Assembly (NCBI GenBank): GCA_963530515.1
Contig: CAUSEC010000004.1
Coordinates: 1-64,000 of the forward strand
Origin: CBFFRJ01 sp963530515
Lineage (GTDB): Bacteria > Pseudomonadota > Gammaproteobacteria > Enterobacterales > Enterobacteriaceae
Reading direction: 5' to 3'
DNA: 64,000 nucleotides
Shown: positions 7,510 through 16,982 of the stretch, piece after piece
How positions within the stretch are numbered: position 1 is the first letter of the stretch
How the letters are laid out: every line of letters begins with the position of its first letter
The notes under the pieces: model-generated
What the model was told of the DNA's origin: nothing
The model's database searches: none
Seen by the model: only the letters and a program-made list of their open reading frames with translations
Made by a program: the position numbers and the translations under genes

Positions 7510-9867
7510 ATGACGCTTTTTTCAGTGGTACGGACTTTTAAACTCAAACGCAGCGCGCTGGTGCTGTTGCCAGTGATGCTGGCATGGCCGCAGGTCAGTG
7601 TGCAGGCAGCACAAACCTTAACCGTCGCTTTACCCGCGCAACCGCTGGCGGCCTCACTCAACGCCCTGGCCCGCCAGGCGCATGTGCAACTGATTTCCGC
7701 TCCGGCGTCGCTGAGTCAGAAAACCGCCCCGGCGGTCAACGGCACTTTGACCCTCGACGGTGCGCTCAATCGCCTGCTGGCAGGCAGCGGCCTGCAATAT
7801 CAGATTGACGGCGATACCGTGACCATCACCCCACGCCCGGCGGGTGACGACAGCATCATCGTTAACGGCCAGACCACCAGTGCGAGCATTGTTCCGGCGC
7901 GTACCCAGAGCGGCACCAAAACCGACACCCCGCTGCTGGAAGTACCGCAGTCGGTCTCCGTCATCACCCGTGAGCAACTCAATAACCAGAATGTGCAAAC
8001 GGTCACCGAGGCGCTGCGCTATGTTCCTGGCGTAAAAACGGAAACCTACGGCGTTGACCCAAAGGGTTATGACTGGATCTACATTCGCGGCTTTAACGCC
8101 CTGACCACCAACGACTACCGTGACGGCCTGCGCCAGCTCAATAACAGCTACAGCTATTTTCGCACCGAGCCTTACGCCCTTGAGCGCATTGATATCGTGC
8201 GAGGCCCTTCTTCAACGCTGTTCGGGCTCGGCGACGCGGGCGGTATCGTTAACCGCGTGAGCAAAATGCCCAACGCGCAGGGCGTGCACGAAGTTGAAGT
8301 CCAGCTCGGTAATTTCAACCGCCGCCAGGCACAGTTTGATATGAGCGATAAGCTGGACGATGAAGGCAAATGGCTCTACCGCGTGGTGGGTCTGGCGCGC
8401 GATAGCGACACCCAGTTCCAGTACCGTGACGGGCCGAAAGTGGAAGATAACCGCCTCTACATTGCCCCAACGCTCACCTGGTTGCCGTCGGCGGATACCA
8501 GCCTGACGCTGCGCGCCGACTACCTGCGTGACACTTCCGGCGGCACCATTGCCGTGCTGACCAAACCGGGCCACCAGACCACCGACACCCTGCTCGGCGA
8601 TTACAGCTACAACCGTTTCCGTCAGGAGCAGTTCAGCGTCGGGTATGAGTTCAGCCAACAGATTATTGATGGCCTGCAATTCCGCCAGAACCTGCGCTAC
8701 GGGCAGACCGATACCATCCTCAATAACCTGCTGGCAGGGGATCCTGACTTCACAGCGGGAACCGTTTCCCGTAATGCCATCCGCTTCGACGAGCATATGA
8801 ATGCGTTCAACGTCGATAACCAGTTACAGGCGGATTTCGCGACCGGCAGCATTAATCACACCTTGCTCACGGGCGTTGATTACAGCTGGCTTGACGGTAA
8901 TGCCAAACGCTTTGGTGCCGTGGCTCCGGCGCTGAACGTGAACAATCCGATCTACGGCCTCGACATTCCTGACCCGACGTATGCGCTGAACAATAACGAC
9001 CAGACCACTGCTCAACTGGGTGTGTATTTGCAGGATCAGATCCACCTGACCGAGCACTGGCTGCTGACCCTCGGCGGTCGTCATGACGATGTGAAAATGC
9101 GCACCGAAAATAACCTGACCGACACCACGTCCTGGATTGATAAAGACGCCTGGACCGGGCGTGCCGGGGTGACGTATCTGGCGGATAACGGCCTTGCGCC
9201 GTACATCAGCTACGCGGAGTCCTTCGTACCAAACAGCGGCACCGATCGTCAGAACCGCACCTTCGACCCGAGCAAAGCGCACCAGTATGAAGTGGGTGTG
9301 AAATATCAGCCGAACCCGCAGTTGCTGGTCACCCTGGCGGCGTTTGAGATAACCAAATCGAACGTGCTGACCAACGAAATCGTCAACGGCACCGCGACCG
9401 GTTACCAGGTCGCGTCCGGTGAAGTTCGCTCGCGGGGCGTGGAATGGGAAGCGCAGGCGAAACTGACCGATAACCTGGACGCGCTGGCGTCTTATACCTA
9501 CACCGACACCGACATCACGAAAAGCAACAACGGTGATGAAGGTAACCAGCAGGCCAACGTGCCCCGCCACATGGCTTCTGCCTGGCTTAACTACGGCTTC
9601 CATAACGGTATGCTCGATGGGTTGATGCTCAGCAGTGGCGTGCGCTACGTGGGCAGCATGTATGGCGACAACGCCAATACCGTGCCGGTAAAAAATTTCG
9701 CGCTGGTCGACGCCGGAGTGAAATACCAGGTTAACCGCAACATCCAGGTCGGTTTCAACGTGCAGAACCTGCTCGACAAGCACTATGTCGGTACCTGTGA
9801 TGGCGATACCAGCTGCTACCCAGGCCAGGAGCGCACCTTTATTGGCTCGCTGAAACTGAACTTCTGA
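7510..9867 (+). CDS. TonB-dependent siderophore receptor with N-terminal signalling (STN) domain
   Basis: 785 residues. A long signal peptide (about 1-34, ending VQAAQ) leads to an STN signalling domain at about 36-110 (LPAQPLAASLNALARQ, GALNRLLAGSGL). A TonB-box-like DSIIVNG near 118 follows, then the plug (LLEVPQSVSVITREQL, RGFNALTTNDYRDG, DIVRGPSSTLFGLGDAGG). The 22-strand barrel ends in a terminal Phe. The C-terminal CDGDTSCYPGQERT stretch resembles FhuA/FoxA-type hydroxamate receptors, as do the FhuD and FhuB-like genes behind it. The exact ligand is not determined. The STN domain matches the presence of the sigma/FecR pair. A second, weaker Fur-like site may overlap 7471-7489. Confidence 0.9.
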   Translation: MTLFSVVRTFKLKRSALVLLPVMLAWPQVSVQAAQTLTVALPAQPLAASLNALARQAHVQLISAPASLSQKTAPAVNGTLTLDGALNRLLAGSGLQYQIDGDTVTITPRPAGDDSIIVNGQTTSASIVPARTQSGTKTDTPLLEVPQSVSVITREQLNNQNVQTVTEALRYVPGVKTETYGVDPKGYDWIYIRGFNALTTNDYRDGLRQLNNSYSYFRTEPYALERIDIVRGPSSTLFGLGDAGGIVNRVSKMPNAQGVHEVEVQLGNFNRRQAQFDMSDKLDDEGKWLYRVVGLARDSDTQFQYRDGPKVEDNRLYIAPTLTWLPSADTSLTLRADYLRDTSGGTIAVLTKPGHQTTDTLLGDYSYNRFRQEQFSVGYEFSQQIIDGLQFRQNLRYGQTDTILNNLLAGDPDFTAGTVSRNAIRFDEHMNAFNVDNQLQADFATGSINHTLLTGVDYSWLDGNAKRFGAVAPALNVNNPIYGLDIPDPTYALNNNDQTTAQLGVYLQDQIHLTEHWLLTLGGRHDDVKMRTENNLTDTTSWIDKDAWTGRAGVTYLADNGLAPYISYAESFVPNSGTDRQNRTFDPSKAHQYEVGVKYQPNPQLLVTLAAFEITKSNVLTNEIVNGTATGYQVASGEVRSRGVEWEAQAKLTDNLDALASYTYTDTDITKSNNGDEGNQQANVPRHMASAWLNYGFHNGMLDGLMLSSGVRYVGSMYGDNANTVPVKNFALVDAGVKYQVNRNIQVGFNVQNLLDKHYVGTCDGDTSCYPGQERTFIGSLKLNF

Positions 9868-10745
9868 TGGCATTCGCCCTCACCCGCCGCGCCTGCCTGC
9901 AGGCGCTGCTTTTGTTTCCCTTTGCCAGTCGGGCCGGGCTTGCTCAGCCCGATCCCCTGCGCATTGTCGCCATCAACTGGTCAGCCGCAGAAATACTGTT
10001 GAGCCTGGGTATCACGCCGCTTGCCATCTCCGACAGCCACTATTTTCGCCGTCGCATTCCCGCTCCTGAGCTACCGCAAAGCGTCCAGGATATCGGCCCG
10101 TTCTGGGAGCCAAACATGGAGATGCTGCGTGCACTTCGCCCCTCGCTCATCATCAGCGATGAGCTGCCCAAACCTGTGATAGCCCGTATGGCAACCATTG
10201 CCCCGGTCGAAACCGTGGGTGCCTGGCACGTGCAGGGCGACCGTTTTAGTGCATTGCAACAGTGGGCGCTCGACACGGGAATACGCCTGGGCGTAGAGTC
10301 TCACGCCCGCCAGTTTGTGCAGGCAAGCCGTCAACGAATGTCGACCCTGCGAGACCAGCTTTCCCCGTACCGCGCGGAGCATACGCTGGTCGTGGTGCTC
10401 GACCAGGACGGCAAACACGCCATGGTGTATGGCAAAGGCACCCTCGCGGATTCGGTACTGTTCCAGCTTGGTCTCACCAACGCCTGGCAACGCCCGGTGA
10501 ACGCCATCGGTGTCGCGAGAGTGGGCATCGAACAGCTGGCGCTGATTGACTGCGACCGCCTGTTTTTCACCGAGCTGCCAACCACCATGACGCGCCTGAT
10601 GCGTCGCCGCCAGCCCCAGGGCTTGTGGCAACAACTGCCGCTCGTCAGGGCGGGAAAGACCGCCGAACTTGCGCATTTTTTCCCCTTTGGTGGACTGGAG
10701 ACCGCGCTGAATCTGGCGCAACACATAGTGAATATTGCCCGATGA
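9867..10745 (+). CDS. FhuD-like periplasmic iron-siderophore binding protein
   Basis: 292 residues with an N-terminal twin-arginine-like leader (LTRRACLQALLLFPF) cut near GLAQ, as FhuD is also a Tat substrate. The body is a class III substrate-binding protein: IVAINWSAAEILLSLGITPLAI, PEMLRALRPSLIISDE-like segment, and GLTNAWQRPVNAIGVARVGIEQL. It should carry ferric hydroxamate siderophore from the outer-membrane receptor to the permease. Its ATG overlaps the receptor stop by one base (TGATG), and its own stop overlaps the permease start by four bases, so the three are one coupled operon. Confidence 0.87.
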   Translation: MAFALTRRACLQALLLFPFASRAGLAQPDPLRIVAINWSAAEILLSLGITPLAISDSHYFRRRIPAPELPQSVQDIGPFWEPNMEMLRALRPSLIISDELPKPVIARMATIAPVETVGAWHVQGDRFSALQQWALDTGIRLGVESHARQFVQASRQRMSTLRDQLSPYRAEHTLVVVLDQDGKHAMVYGKGTLADSVLFQLGLTNAWQRPVNAIGVARVGIEQLALIDCDRLFFTELPTTMTRLMRRRQPQGLWQQLPLVRAGKTAELAHFFPFGGLETALNLAQHIVNIAR

Positions 10746-12646
10746 TGCGACGTTCCCTGCCTTTGCTGCTGATTAGCACCCTTTTTATCGCCCTGCTGGC
10801 GGGCAACTATGACCTGCTGACCCGCAGCTTCCCGCCGCCGCTTGCCGGGCTCCTGCTTCACGAAAGTTTCTTCCCCCGCCTGGTGATAAGCCTGCTCTGC
10901 GGTGCAGGTCTTGCGCTGGCCGGGCTGTTGTTCCAGCAGGTGTTACAAAATCCGCTGGCGGAGCCCGCAACCCTTGGCGTAGCCGCCGGGGCCAATCTGG
11001 CGATGTCGTCGGCACTGATCTTTGCGCCGGGTCTGCTGGTCATTGGTCTGCCGGGACTGGCGCTGGTGGGTGCCGCGCTTGCGATGTTACTGCTTGCCGT
11101 GCTGGTCAGCGGCTCGCGCTTTGCGCCGTTGCAGGTTATCCTGGCGGGCATGGTACTGAGCCTGTACGGCAATGCGCTTAATACGCTGCTGGTGCTGTTT
11201 AATCATGATTATCTTAGCGATCTGTTTAGCTGGCAGGCCGGTTCGCTGAACCAGAACGGCTGGCGTAGTTCGCTGATTCTGCTGGTAACGCTCCTGCCGC
11301 TGGCCGCTCTGGGTGCCAGCCTGGTGCGACCGCTGACGGTGCTGGGGCTGTCGGCACAAAACGCCAGCACGCTGGGGATCCCGGTGGTGCGCGTTCGATT
11401 CATCGCCCTCAGCGTTGCCGTGGCCATCAGCGCGCTGATTACCAGCCAGGTAGGATTAATCAGCTTCATTGGCCTTGCCGCGCCCGCGCTGGTCAAGGTG
11501 GCGGGCGTGCGGCGTTTTGCCAGACAAATGCTCCTGACACCGTTAACCGGTGCTCTGCTGCTCGCCGTGGTGGATCAACTGGCGCAGCGCTTCTCCCCGG
11601 CGGCCGGTGATATTCCAACGGGAGCGGTGACCGCCCTGCTTAGCGCACCGCTGTTGCTGGTCATGCTGCTACGCCAGCCTGTCAGTCAGCGCGCCCTCCC
11701 TGCGCCACACACGCCGAATCTGACCACCTGGCGGTCATCAACAATGGGGTGGATGTTACTGCTGCTGGTGCTCGGGGTTATCGGCTCGCTGTGGTTTAAT
11801 CGCCAGCCGCCTGGCACAGAGACCCGCGAACTGCTGGATTTTCGCTGGCCACGCATACTGGGAGCACTGAGTGCCGGGGCGATGCTGGCAACCGCCGGGG
11901 TGTTGATTCAGCGCCTCACCGGCAATCCCATGGCCAGCCCCAAGCTTCTTGGCATCAGCAGCTGTGCGGCACTGGCAGTGCTGCTCAGCGTCTTTTTTAT
12001 CTCCTCTTCGCTGAGCCTCTTTCCCGCCGCCCTTGTCGGCAGCCTGCTGGCGATTGTCGCGCTGCTCTGGTTTGCACGGCGCACTGATTTTAATGCCACC
12101 AGACTGGTGCTGACCGGATTGTGCCTGACCAGTCTGACCGGTGCGCTCAGCATGATGCTGATGCTCAGCGGCGACCCGCGTGCGCTGATGTTGCTGAACT
12201 GGAGCACCGGTTCCACCGCCGGTATCACCGCCGACATGGCATTGAGTGCCGGGGTCACGCTGGCCGTTCTGTTCCCGCTGACGCTGCTGTTGCAGCGCTG
12301 GCTGACCCTCCTGACGCTCGGGCAGAGCACCGCCCGCTCGCTCGGTATGGCACTGACGCGTAGCCATTTGCTGATATTACTGCTGGCGGCCGCATTGACG
12401 GCGGCAGGCACGCTGCTGGTCGGCCCACTCAGCTTTGTTGGGCTGATTGCCCCCCAGCTTGCCTGGGCGTTGGGGGCTCGCGCATTACGACGACAGCTGG
12501 TGATGGCCGCACTGGTGGGCGCACTGCTGATGGTGCTGGCCGACTGGCTTGGGCGCAACATCGCCTGGCCGTGGCCGGTCTCCGCCGGGTTACTCAGCGC
12601 CTTTATTGGCGCCCCCTGGTTCTTATGGCGGATGCGCCGCCACTGA
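10742..12646 (+). CDS. FhuB-like fused ABC permease for iron-siderophore
   Basis: 634 residues from the ATG at 10742 (ATGATG, overlapping the stop of the binding-protein gene). It consists of two homologous BtuC/FecCD-type halves fused in one chain, as in FhuB. Half one (about 1-315) has GAGLALAGLLFQQVLQNPLAEPA and GLISFIGLAAPALVKVAG; half two (about 335-634) has AGAMLATAGVLIQRLTGNPMASP and GPLSFVGLIAPQLAW. The QNPLAEP/GNPMASP loops and the GLISFIGLAAP coupling-helix region are duplicated accordingly. About 18-20 hydrophobic segments are visible. No ATPase gene follows: amn begins 100 bases later. It must use an ATPase encoded elsewhere, most likely FhuC. Confidence 0.9.
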   Translation: MMRRSLPLLLISTLFIALLAGNYDLLTRSFPPPLAGLLLHESFFPRLVISLLCGAGLALAGLLFQQVLQNPLAEPATLGVAAGANLAMSSALIFAPGLLVIGLPGLALVGAALAMLLLAVLVSGSRFAPLQVILAGMVLSLYGNALNTLLVLFNHDYLSDLFSWQAGSLNQNGWRSSLILLVTLLPLAALGASLVRPLTVLGLSAQNASTLGIPVVRVRFIALSVAVAISALITSQVGLISFIGLAAPALVKVAGVRRFARQMLLTPLTGALLLAVVDQLAQRFSPAAGDIPTGAVTALLSAPLLLVMLLRQPVSQRALPAPHTPNLTTWRSSTMGWMLLLLVLGVIGSLWFNRQPPGTETRELLDFRWPRILGALSAGAMLATAGVLIQRLTGNPMASPKLLGISSCAALAVLLSVFFISSSLSLFPAALVGSLLAIVALLWFARRTDFNATRLVLTGLCLTSLTGALSMMLMLSGDPRALMLLNWSTGSTAGITADMALSAGVTLAVLFPLTLLLQRWLTLLTLGQSTARSLGMALTRSHLLILLLAAALTAAGTLLVGPLSFVGLIAPQLAWALGARALRRQLVMAALVGALLMVLADWLGRNIAWPWPVSAGLLSAFIGAPWFLWRMRRH

Positions 12647-12692
12647 CCTCGGCTTCCTCTGAATCCCATCATGCTGAGTTATTGTTTCACAA

Positions 12693-12719
12693 AGCTGTGA
12701 CATACTGTTGCTCACAGCT
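12693..12719. promoter_or_regulatory. Long inverted repeat in the amn promoter region
   Basis: AGCTGTGA (12693-12700) and TCACAGCT (12712-12719) are perfect inverted arms with an 11-base centre, 28 bases before the amn start. It contains TGTGA and TCACA halves, but the spacing is wrong for CRP. It also overlaps CTGTGACATACTGTTGC, which partly resembles a Pho box; amn is phosphate-regulated in E. coli. The function is undecided. Confidence 0.45.
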
Positions 12720-12746
12720 GCACACCCGTGAAACAAGGAGTGAATG

Positions 12747-14201
12747 ATGAATAATAAGGGTGCAAATCTGACACCTGAAGAGGCGCTGAACAAACTTGAG
12801 GCCCTCTATGAGCAGTCGGTCAATAACCTGCGCGATGCCATCGGCGCCTACATCGAAAACGGTTCGCTTCCCACCCCTGAAGCCAGAATTAAGGGCCTGT
12901 TTGTCTACCCGGAGATCTCAGTAAGCTGGGACGGCAGCGCAACAAACCCACCGAAAACCCGCGCCTATGCCCGTTTCACCCACTCCGGCTGCTACACCAC
13001 CACCGTGACCCGTCCGGCACTGTTTCGCCAGTATCTCCATGAACAACTGACCCTGCTCTGCCAGGACTACGGCGCGCACATTGAAGTGGGATTTTCTGCC
13101 CATGAGATCCCCTATCCTTATGTCATTGACGGCTCCGAGCTCACCCTTGACCGCTCGATGAGCGCCGGTTTAACGCGCCATTTCCCGACCACCGAGCTGG
13201 CGCAGATTGGCGATGAAACCGCCGATGGTCTGTTCCACCCGACCGAGCTGTACCCGCTGTCGCACTTCGACGCCCGCCGCGTTGATTTCTCCCTCGCCCG
13301 CCTGCGCCATTACACCGGCACGCCGGTTGAGCACTTCCAGCCGTTCGTACTGTTTACCAACTACACCCGCTACGTGGATGAATTTGTGCGTTGGGGATGC
13401 AGCCAGATCCTTGACCCGGAAAGCCCGTACGTTGCACTCTCCTGCGCCGGGGGACACTGGGTCACCGCCGATACCAACGCACCGGAAGAAGCCATCTCCG
13501 ATCTCGCGTGGAAAAAACACCAGATGCCCGCCTGGCACCTGATTACCGCCGACGGCCAGGGCATTACGCTCATCAACATTGGCGTGGGCCCGTCTAACGC
13601 AAAAACCATCTGCGACCACCTGGCGGTGTTGCGCCCGGACGTGTGGATGATGATTGGTCACTGTGGCGGCCTGCGCGAAAGCCAGTCGATTGGTGACTAC
13701 GTGCTGGCACACGCTTACCTGCGTGACGACCACGTGCTGGATGCGGTACTGCCGCCGGACATCCCAATTCCGAGCATTGCCGAGGTACAGCGCGCGCTGT
13801 ACGACGCCACCAAAGAGGTGAGCGGGATGCCGGGCGAAGAGGTCAAACAGCGGTTGCGTACCGGGACGGTGGTCACCACCGATGACCGCAACTGGGAGCT
13901 GCGTTACTCCGCCTCAGCGCTGCGGTTCAACCTCAGCCGTGCGGTCGCCATTGATATGGAAAGCGCCACCATTGCCGCCCAGGGCTATCGCTTCCGCGTT
14001 CCGTACGGCACGCTGCTATGCGTCTCTGATAAACCGCTGCACGGGGAAATAAAACTGCCCGGTCAGGCCAACCGCTTCTATGAAGGGGCCATTTCCGAGC
14101 ATTTGCAGATTGGTATCCGGGCGATTGACCTGCTGCGTGCCGAGGGTGACAAACTGCACTCACGCAAACTGCGCACCTTTAATGAACCCCCGTTCCGCTA
14201 A
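12747..14201 (+). CDS. amn: AMP nucleosidase
   Basis: 484 residues from the second of two adjacent ATGs, the one equivalent to the E. coli start (MNNKG); an ATG three bases upstream is possible. It hydrolyses AMP to adenine and ribose 5-phosphate in the cytoplasm. It has an N-terminal Amn-specific domain (about 1-180) and a C-terminal nucleoside-phosphorylase fold (about 265-475) with NIGVGPSNAKTICDHL, MIGHCGGLRESQ and AIDMESATIAAQGYRF. The last 200 residues read nearly as in E. coli. Strong AAGGAG-type ribosome site. The tRNA-Asn neighbourhood of amn is also as in E. coli, though rearranged. Confidence 0.96.
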   Translation: MNNKGANLTPEEALNKLEALYEQSVNNLRDAIGAYIENGSLPTPEARIKGLFVYPEISVSWDGSATNPPKTRAYARFTHSGCYTTTVTRPALFRQYLHEQLTLLCQDYGAHIEVGFSAHEIPYPYVIDGSELTLDRSMSAGLTRHFPTTELAQIGDETADGLFHPTELYPLSHFDARRVDFSLARLRHYTGTPVEHFQPFVLFTNYTRYVDEFVRWGCSQILDPESPYVALSCAGGHWVTADTNAPEEAISDLAWKKHQMPAWHLITADGQGITLINIGVGPSNAKTICDHLAVLRPDVWMMIGHCGGLRESQSIGDYVLAHAYLRDDHVLDAVLPPDIPIPSIAEVQRALYDATKEVSGMPGEEVKQRLRTGTVVTTDDRNWELRYSASALRFNLSRAVAIDMESATIAAQGYRFRVPYGTLLCVSDKPLHGEIKLPGQANRFYEGAISEHLQIGIRAIDLLRAEGDKLHSRKLRTFNEPPFR

Positions 14202-14237
14202 TTAATGTGGCTTATCAAGAAATAGAGAAGGATTTTT

Positions 14238-16007
14238 ATGCATAACCCAACCCCTCTTGCCGCGCTGCGCACTCTGCTGGCGGCCATGGATGTCGACGGT
14301 ATGATTGTGCCCCGGGCGGATGCGTACCAAAGCGAAGACTGCGCCCCGCACGATGACAAGCTCGCCTGGCTGACCGGTTTTACCGGCTCGGCGGGCATGG
14401 CGCTGGTGCTGCGCGACCGCGCACTGATGTTTGTCGACGGCCGCTATCAGGTGCAAGTGCGCAACGAAGTGGATCTCAATGATTTTGAGATTCACCATCT
14501 GCATAACGAGCCGCTGGCCGAATGGCTTAACGCCTCGCTCCCCGCAGGCAGTCGCATTGCCTATGAGCCGATGCTGATGGTCAACAACACCTTTACCACT
14601 CTCGATGCCACCCACTGTGAACTGGTCGCCCTCAGCGAAGATCCGTTTAACGCCATCTGGCTGGATCGCCCGGCACCGCCCTGCGGGGCTATCCACGAAA
14701 TGCCGGATGAGGTCAGCGGCGAAAGCAGCCTCGACAAACGCGCACGCATCGCCCGCGTTCTGACGGAAAAAGGGGCTGATTTGCTGGCCATCACGCAGCC
14801 GGATAACATCGCCTGGCTGCTGAACATTCGCGGTTCGGACGTAGCCATGAACCCGGTTGCCCACTCCTTTGCCCTGCTCAGCCGCGACGGTGACATCGAG
14901 TGGTTTGTCGATCATCACAAGACCCATGCGCTCTCCGGGATGCTCAAATCCTCCCTGCGCCTGTCGGCGTGGCAGAATTTTCTTCCCCACTGCCAGCAAA
15001 TCGCCCCCGGTAAAACGGTGATGCTCGACGCAGATAACGCCCCGGTTGCGCTGCGTTTTGCCATCGAACAGCAGGGTGGCGAGATCCTCTGGCATGCGGA
15101 CCCGATTACTTTCATCAAGGCGCATAAAAACGACGTGGAGCTTGAAGGCTATCGGGACAGCCACTGTCAGGATGGCGCAGCCTGGGTTAACTTTCTCGCG
15201 TGGATTGCCGGGGAAGCCCCTGCCCGCGAAGCATCTGGTCAGCCGTTGACAGAGCTTGAAGCGCAGGAGAAACAGCTGAGTTTCCGCCAGCAGCAGGCGG
15301 GCTTCATTCAGCAAAGTTTTAGCACGATTTCGGCGTCGTCCGCCAACGCCGCCATGTGCCATTACCACTCCAGCGACGCCACCAACACCGCTATCACTCA
15401 AGGGAGTTTTTACCTGAATGATTCCGGCGGTCAGTACCACAATGGCACCACGGACGCCACACGTACGCTCTCGTTTGGCGAGCTTTCCGCCGAACACCGG
15501 CTGCACTACACCGCCGTGCTGAAGGGCTTTTTATCAATGCTGACCCTGCAGTTCCCGAGCGGCACCCAGGGCCATCAGATTGACGCCTTTGCCCGTCGCG
15601 CCTTGTGGGAGCTGGGGCTCGATTTTGATCACGGCACCGGGCACGGCGTCGGGCATCAACTTTTGATCCACGAACAACCTCAGCGTATTGCCAAAAAGGT
15701 CAACCCGTGGCCGCTGGTCGCAGGCAATATCATGACCATCGAACCTGGACTTTATCTTGCAGACCATTACGGCATTCGTATTGAAAATCAGGTCGAAGTG
15801 GTGGAAAGCCGCCCTGGCTTCTGTCGCTTCCGCTCGCTTACGCTGGTGCCGATTGATTTACGTCAGGTTGAAGGCACACTGCTGTCGGCAGAAGAAATCA
15901 CGTGGCTAAACGACTATCACCAGCGGGTGAGAGAGACGCTGCTGCCACGTGTTGACGCGCAAGCGCAAGCCTGGTTAATTGCCGCAACGGAACCTTATAA
16001 CGGTTAA
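14238..16007 (+). CDS. Aminopeptidase P family metallopeptidase (Xaa-Pro aminopeptidase, long form)
   Basis: 589 residues, the three-domain XPNPEP-type length rather than the 440-residue PepP. It has two creatinase-like N-terminal domains (about 1-310) and a pita-bread catalytic domain (about 315-535). The metal ligands expected for the family are visible: Asp in LNDSGGQY and in GTTDATRT, His in HGTGHGVGH, Glu in MTIEPGLYL and Glu in IRIENQVEV. It should remove the N-terminal residue from Xaa-Pro peptides in the cytoplasm. It follows amn by 36 bases in the same direction and a hairpin comes after it. In E. coli yeeN occupies this slot after amn. Confidence 0.92.
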   Translation: MHNPTPLAALRTLLAAMDVDGMIVPRADAYQSEDCAPHDDKLAWLTGFTGSAGMALVLRDRALMFVDGRYQVQVRNEVDLNDFEIHHLHNEPLAEWLNASLPAGSRIAYEPMLMVNNTFTTLDATHCELVALSEDPFNAIWLDRPAPPCGAIHEMPDEVSGESSLDKRARIARVLTEKGADLLAITQPDNIAWLLNIRGSDVAMNPVAHSFALLSRDGDIEWFVDHHKTHALSGMLKSSLRLSAWQNFLPHCQQIAPGKTVMLDADNAPVALRFAIEQQGGEILWHADPITFIKAHKNDVELEGYRDSHCQDGAAWVNFLAWIAGEAPAREASGQPLTELEAQEKQLSFRQQQAGFIQQSFSTISASSANAAMCHYHSSDATNTAITQGSFYLNDSGGQYHNGTTDATRTLSFGELSAEHRLHYTAVLKGFLSMLTLQFPSGTQGHQIDAFARRALWELGLDFDHGTGHGVGHQLLIHEQPQRIAKKVNPWPLVAGNIMTIEPGLYLADHYGIRIENQVEVVESRPGFCRFRSLTLVPIDLRQVEGTLLSAEEITWLNDYHQRVRETLLPRVDAQAQAWLIAATEPYNG

Positions 16008-16016
16008 TCCCGTCCA

Positions 16017-16048
16017 TAACCCTGTAACGCACTGGCGCTACAGGGTTA
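16017..16048 (+). terminator. Hairpin after the aminopeptidase gene
   Basis: A perfect 10-bp stem, TAACCCTGTA (16017-16026) with TACAGGGTTA (16039-16048), is followed by a weak T-rich stretch. Confidence 0.65.
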
Positions 16049-16337
16049 ATTCTATATTGCTGACCGTTGACCTTTCGTTTAATTTTTACTCCAGTCCTAT
16101 AATATCCCCCATTATCTGGCTGTAATGAAATACCTTTCTTGACATAGCCTTACCCAGAGCATGGTATTATTGTTTTGACTGAAACACGGCATTTCGATTA
16201 ATTTACTTAGGATTTTTCCTAAGTCAAATTGATTAATTCTTATTTTCGTTACGTCAGCAAGAGTTTTATTGCTTTTGTTTTGTGCCGCTATATAAAATAA
16301 ACGGGCTAACACCAGGATGCCCAGAGGTTTTCAGGGA
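16049..16337. other. A+T-rich upstream region of the LuxR/EAL pair
   Basis: About 290 bases without a credible gene and clearly richer in A+T than the flanks. It holds a short inverted pair around 16209-16224 (TAGGA and TCCTA) and several TATAAT-like hexamers, so it probably contains the promoter of the following regulator. Confidence 0.4.
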
Positions 16338-16961
16338 ATGAATTTTCTTATAAAGATTGATAACAACCCGCTCTTTTCCACTGGCATCGTCGGCTTAATT
16401 CATGACGCCATCAAAGAATGCAATATAACTTCACCTTTTGTGAGTTTCGACTTTACTGCAGAAAATATTCATAATGCGGACTTTATTTTTATGACCGTTT
16501 GCGCTGGCGAGTATTTTCTCTGTTTTAAGGACTTAATTAACAGAAAGAAATCTGTTAAGACATTCATCTTTGTGAACAGCGAGACACTGCCAGCAAAACG
16601 CACGCTGCCGGACTGCTTCAAAGACGCCCGCTTCTTCCCCCAGAAAGCCGATCCTTCAGTCGTGTATGACACACTGTTGAAAACGCTGCGCGGTGATGCC
16701 AGTGCCCGTGAGGGTAGCAAAGGTTCGAGTAAAAACACCTATTCGTGCATCAACTGCAATTACCGGGCGCTCTCCTTCACCCAGGAGAAGATTGCCTACG
16801 GTCTTAACACCTGCCTGGGCATGAGTGATATCGCCGACCGTATTGGCATTACGTACAAAACGGCCGTTAGCCATAAAAAGAACATCATGGATAAATTCAA
16901 TCTTAACAATAAACTGGAACTCTATGAATTTATTGCCCAATACCACAAAAGAAAACATTGA
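16338..16961 (+). CDS. LuxR-family transcriptional regulator of unknown target
   Basis: 207 residues from the ATG at 16338; an earlier in-frame ATG at 16317 has no spaced ribosome site. The N-terminal part (about 1-120) looks like a degenerate receiver-type or sensor domain with no clear phosphoacceptor. The C-terminal LuxR helix-turn-helix is at about 140-200 (LSFTQEKIAYGLN, GMSDIADRIGITYKTAVSHKKNIMDKF). A CINC motif (C-x2-C) sits just before it. The codon use is A+T-richer than that of amn. It is followed at 21 bases by an EAL-domain gene, a pairing reminiscent of fimbrial regulators MrkI/MrkJ in Klebsiella, but no fimbrial genes are here. Confidence 0.8.
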   Translation: MNFLIKIDNNPLFSTGIVGLIHDAIKECNITSPFVSFDFTAENIHNADFIFMTVCAGEYFLCFKDLINRKKSVKTFIFVNSETLPAKRTLPDCFKDARFFPQKADPSVVYDTLLKTLRGDASAREGSKGSSKNTYSCINCNYRALSFTQEKIAYGLNTCLGMSDIADRIGITYKTAVSHKKNIMDKFNLNNKLELYEFIAQYHKRKH

Positions 16962-16982
16962 TTATCCGCCGTGGAGTCTAAA

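Noticed and set aside
12693..12719. CRP site in front of amn
   Set aside because: TGTGA and TCACA are 11 bases apart rather than 6, so it does not fit the CRP dimer spacing; it is kept only as an unexplained inverted repeat.
14202..15506. A 434-codon minus-strand frame opposite the aminopeptidase gene
   Set aside because: It is an antisense shadow: the metal-ligand motifs of the plus-strand gene show which strand is coding.
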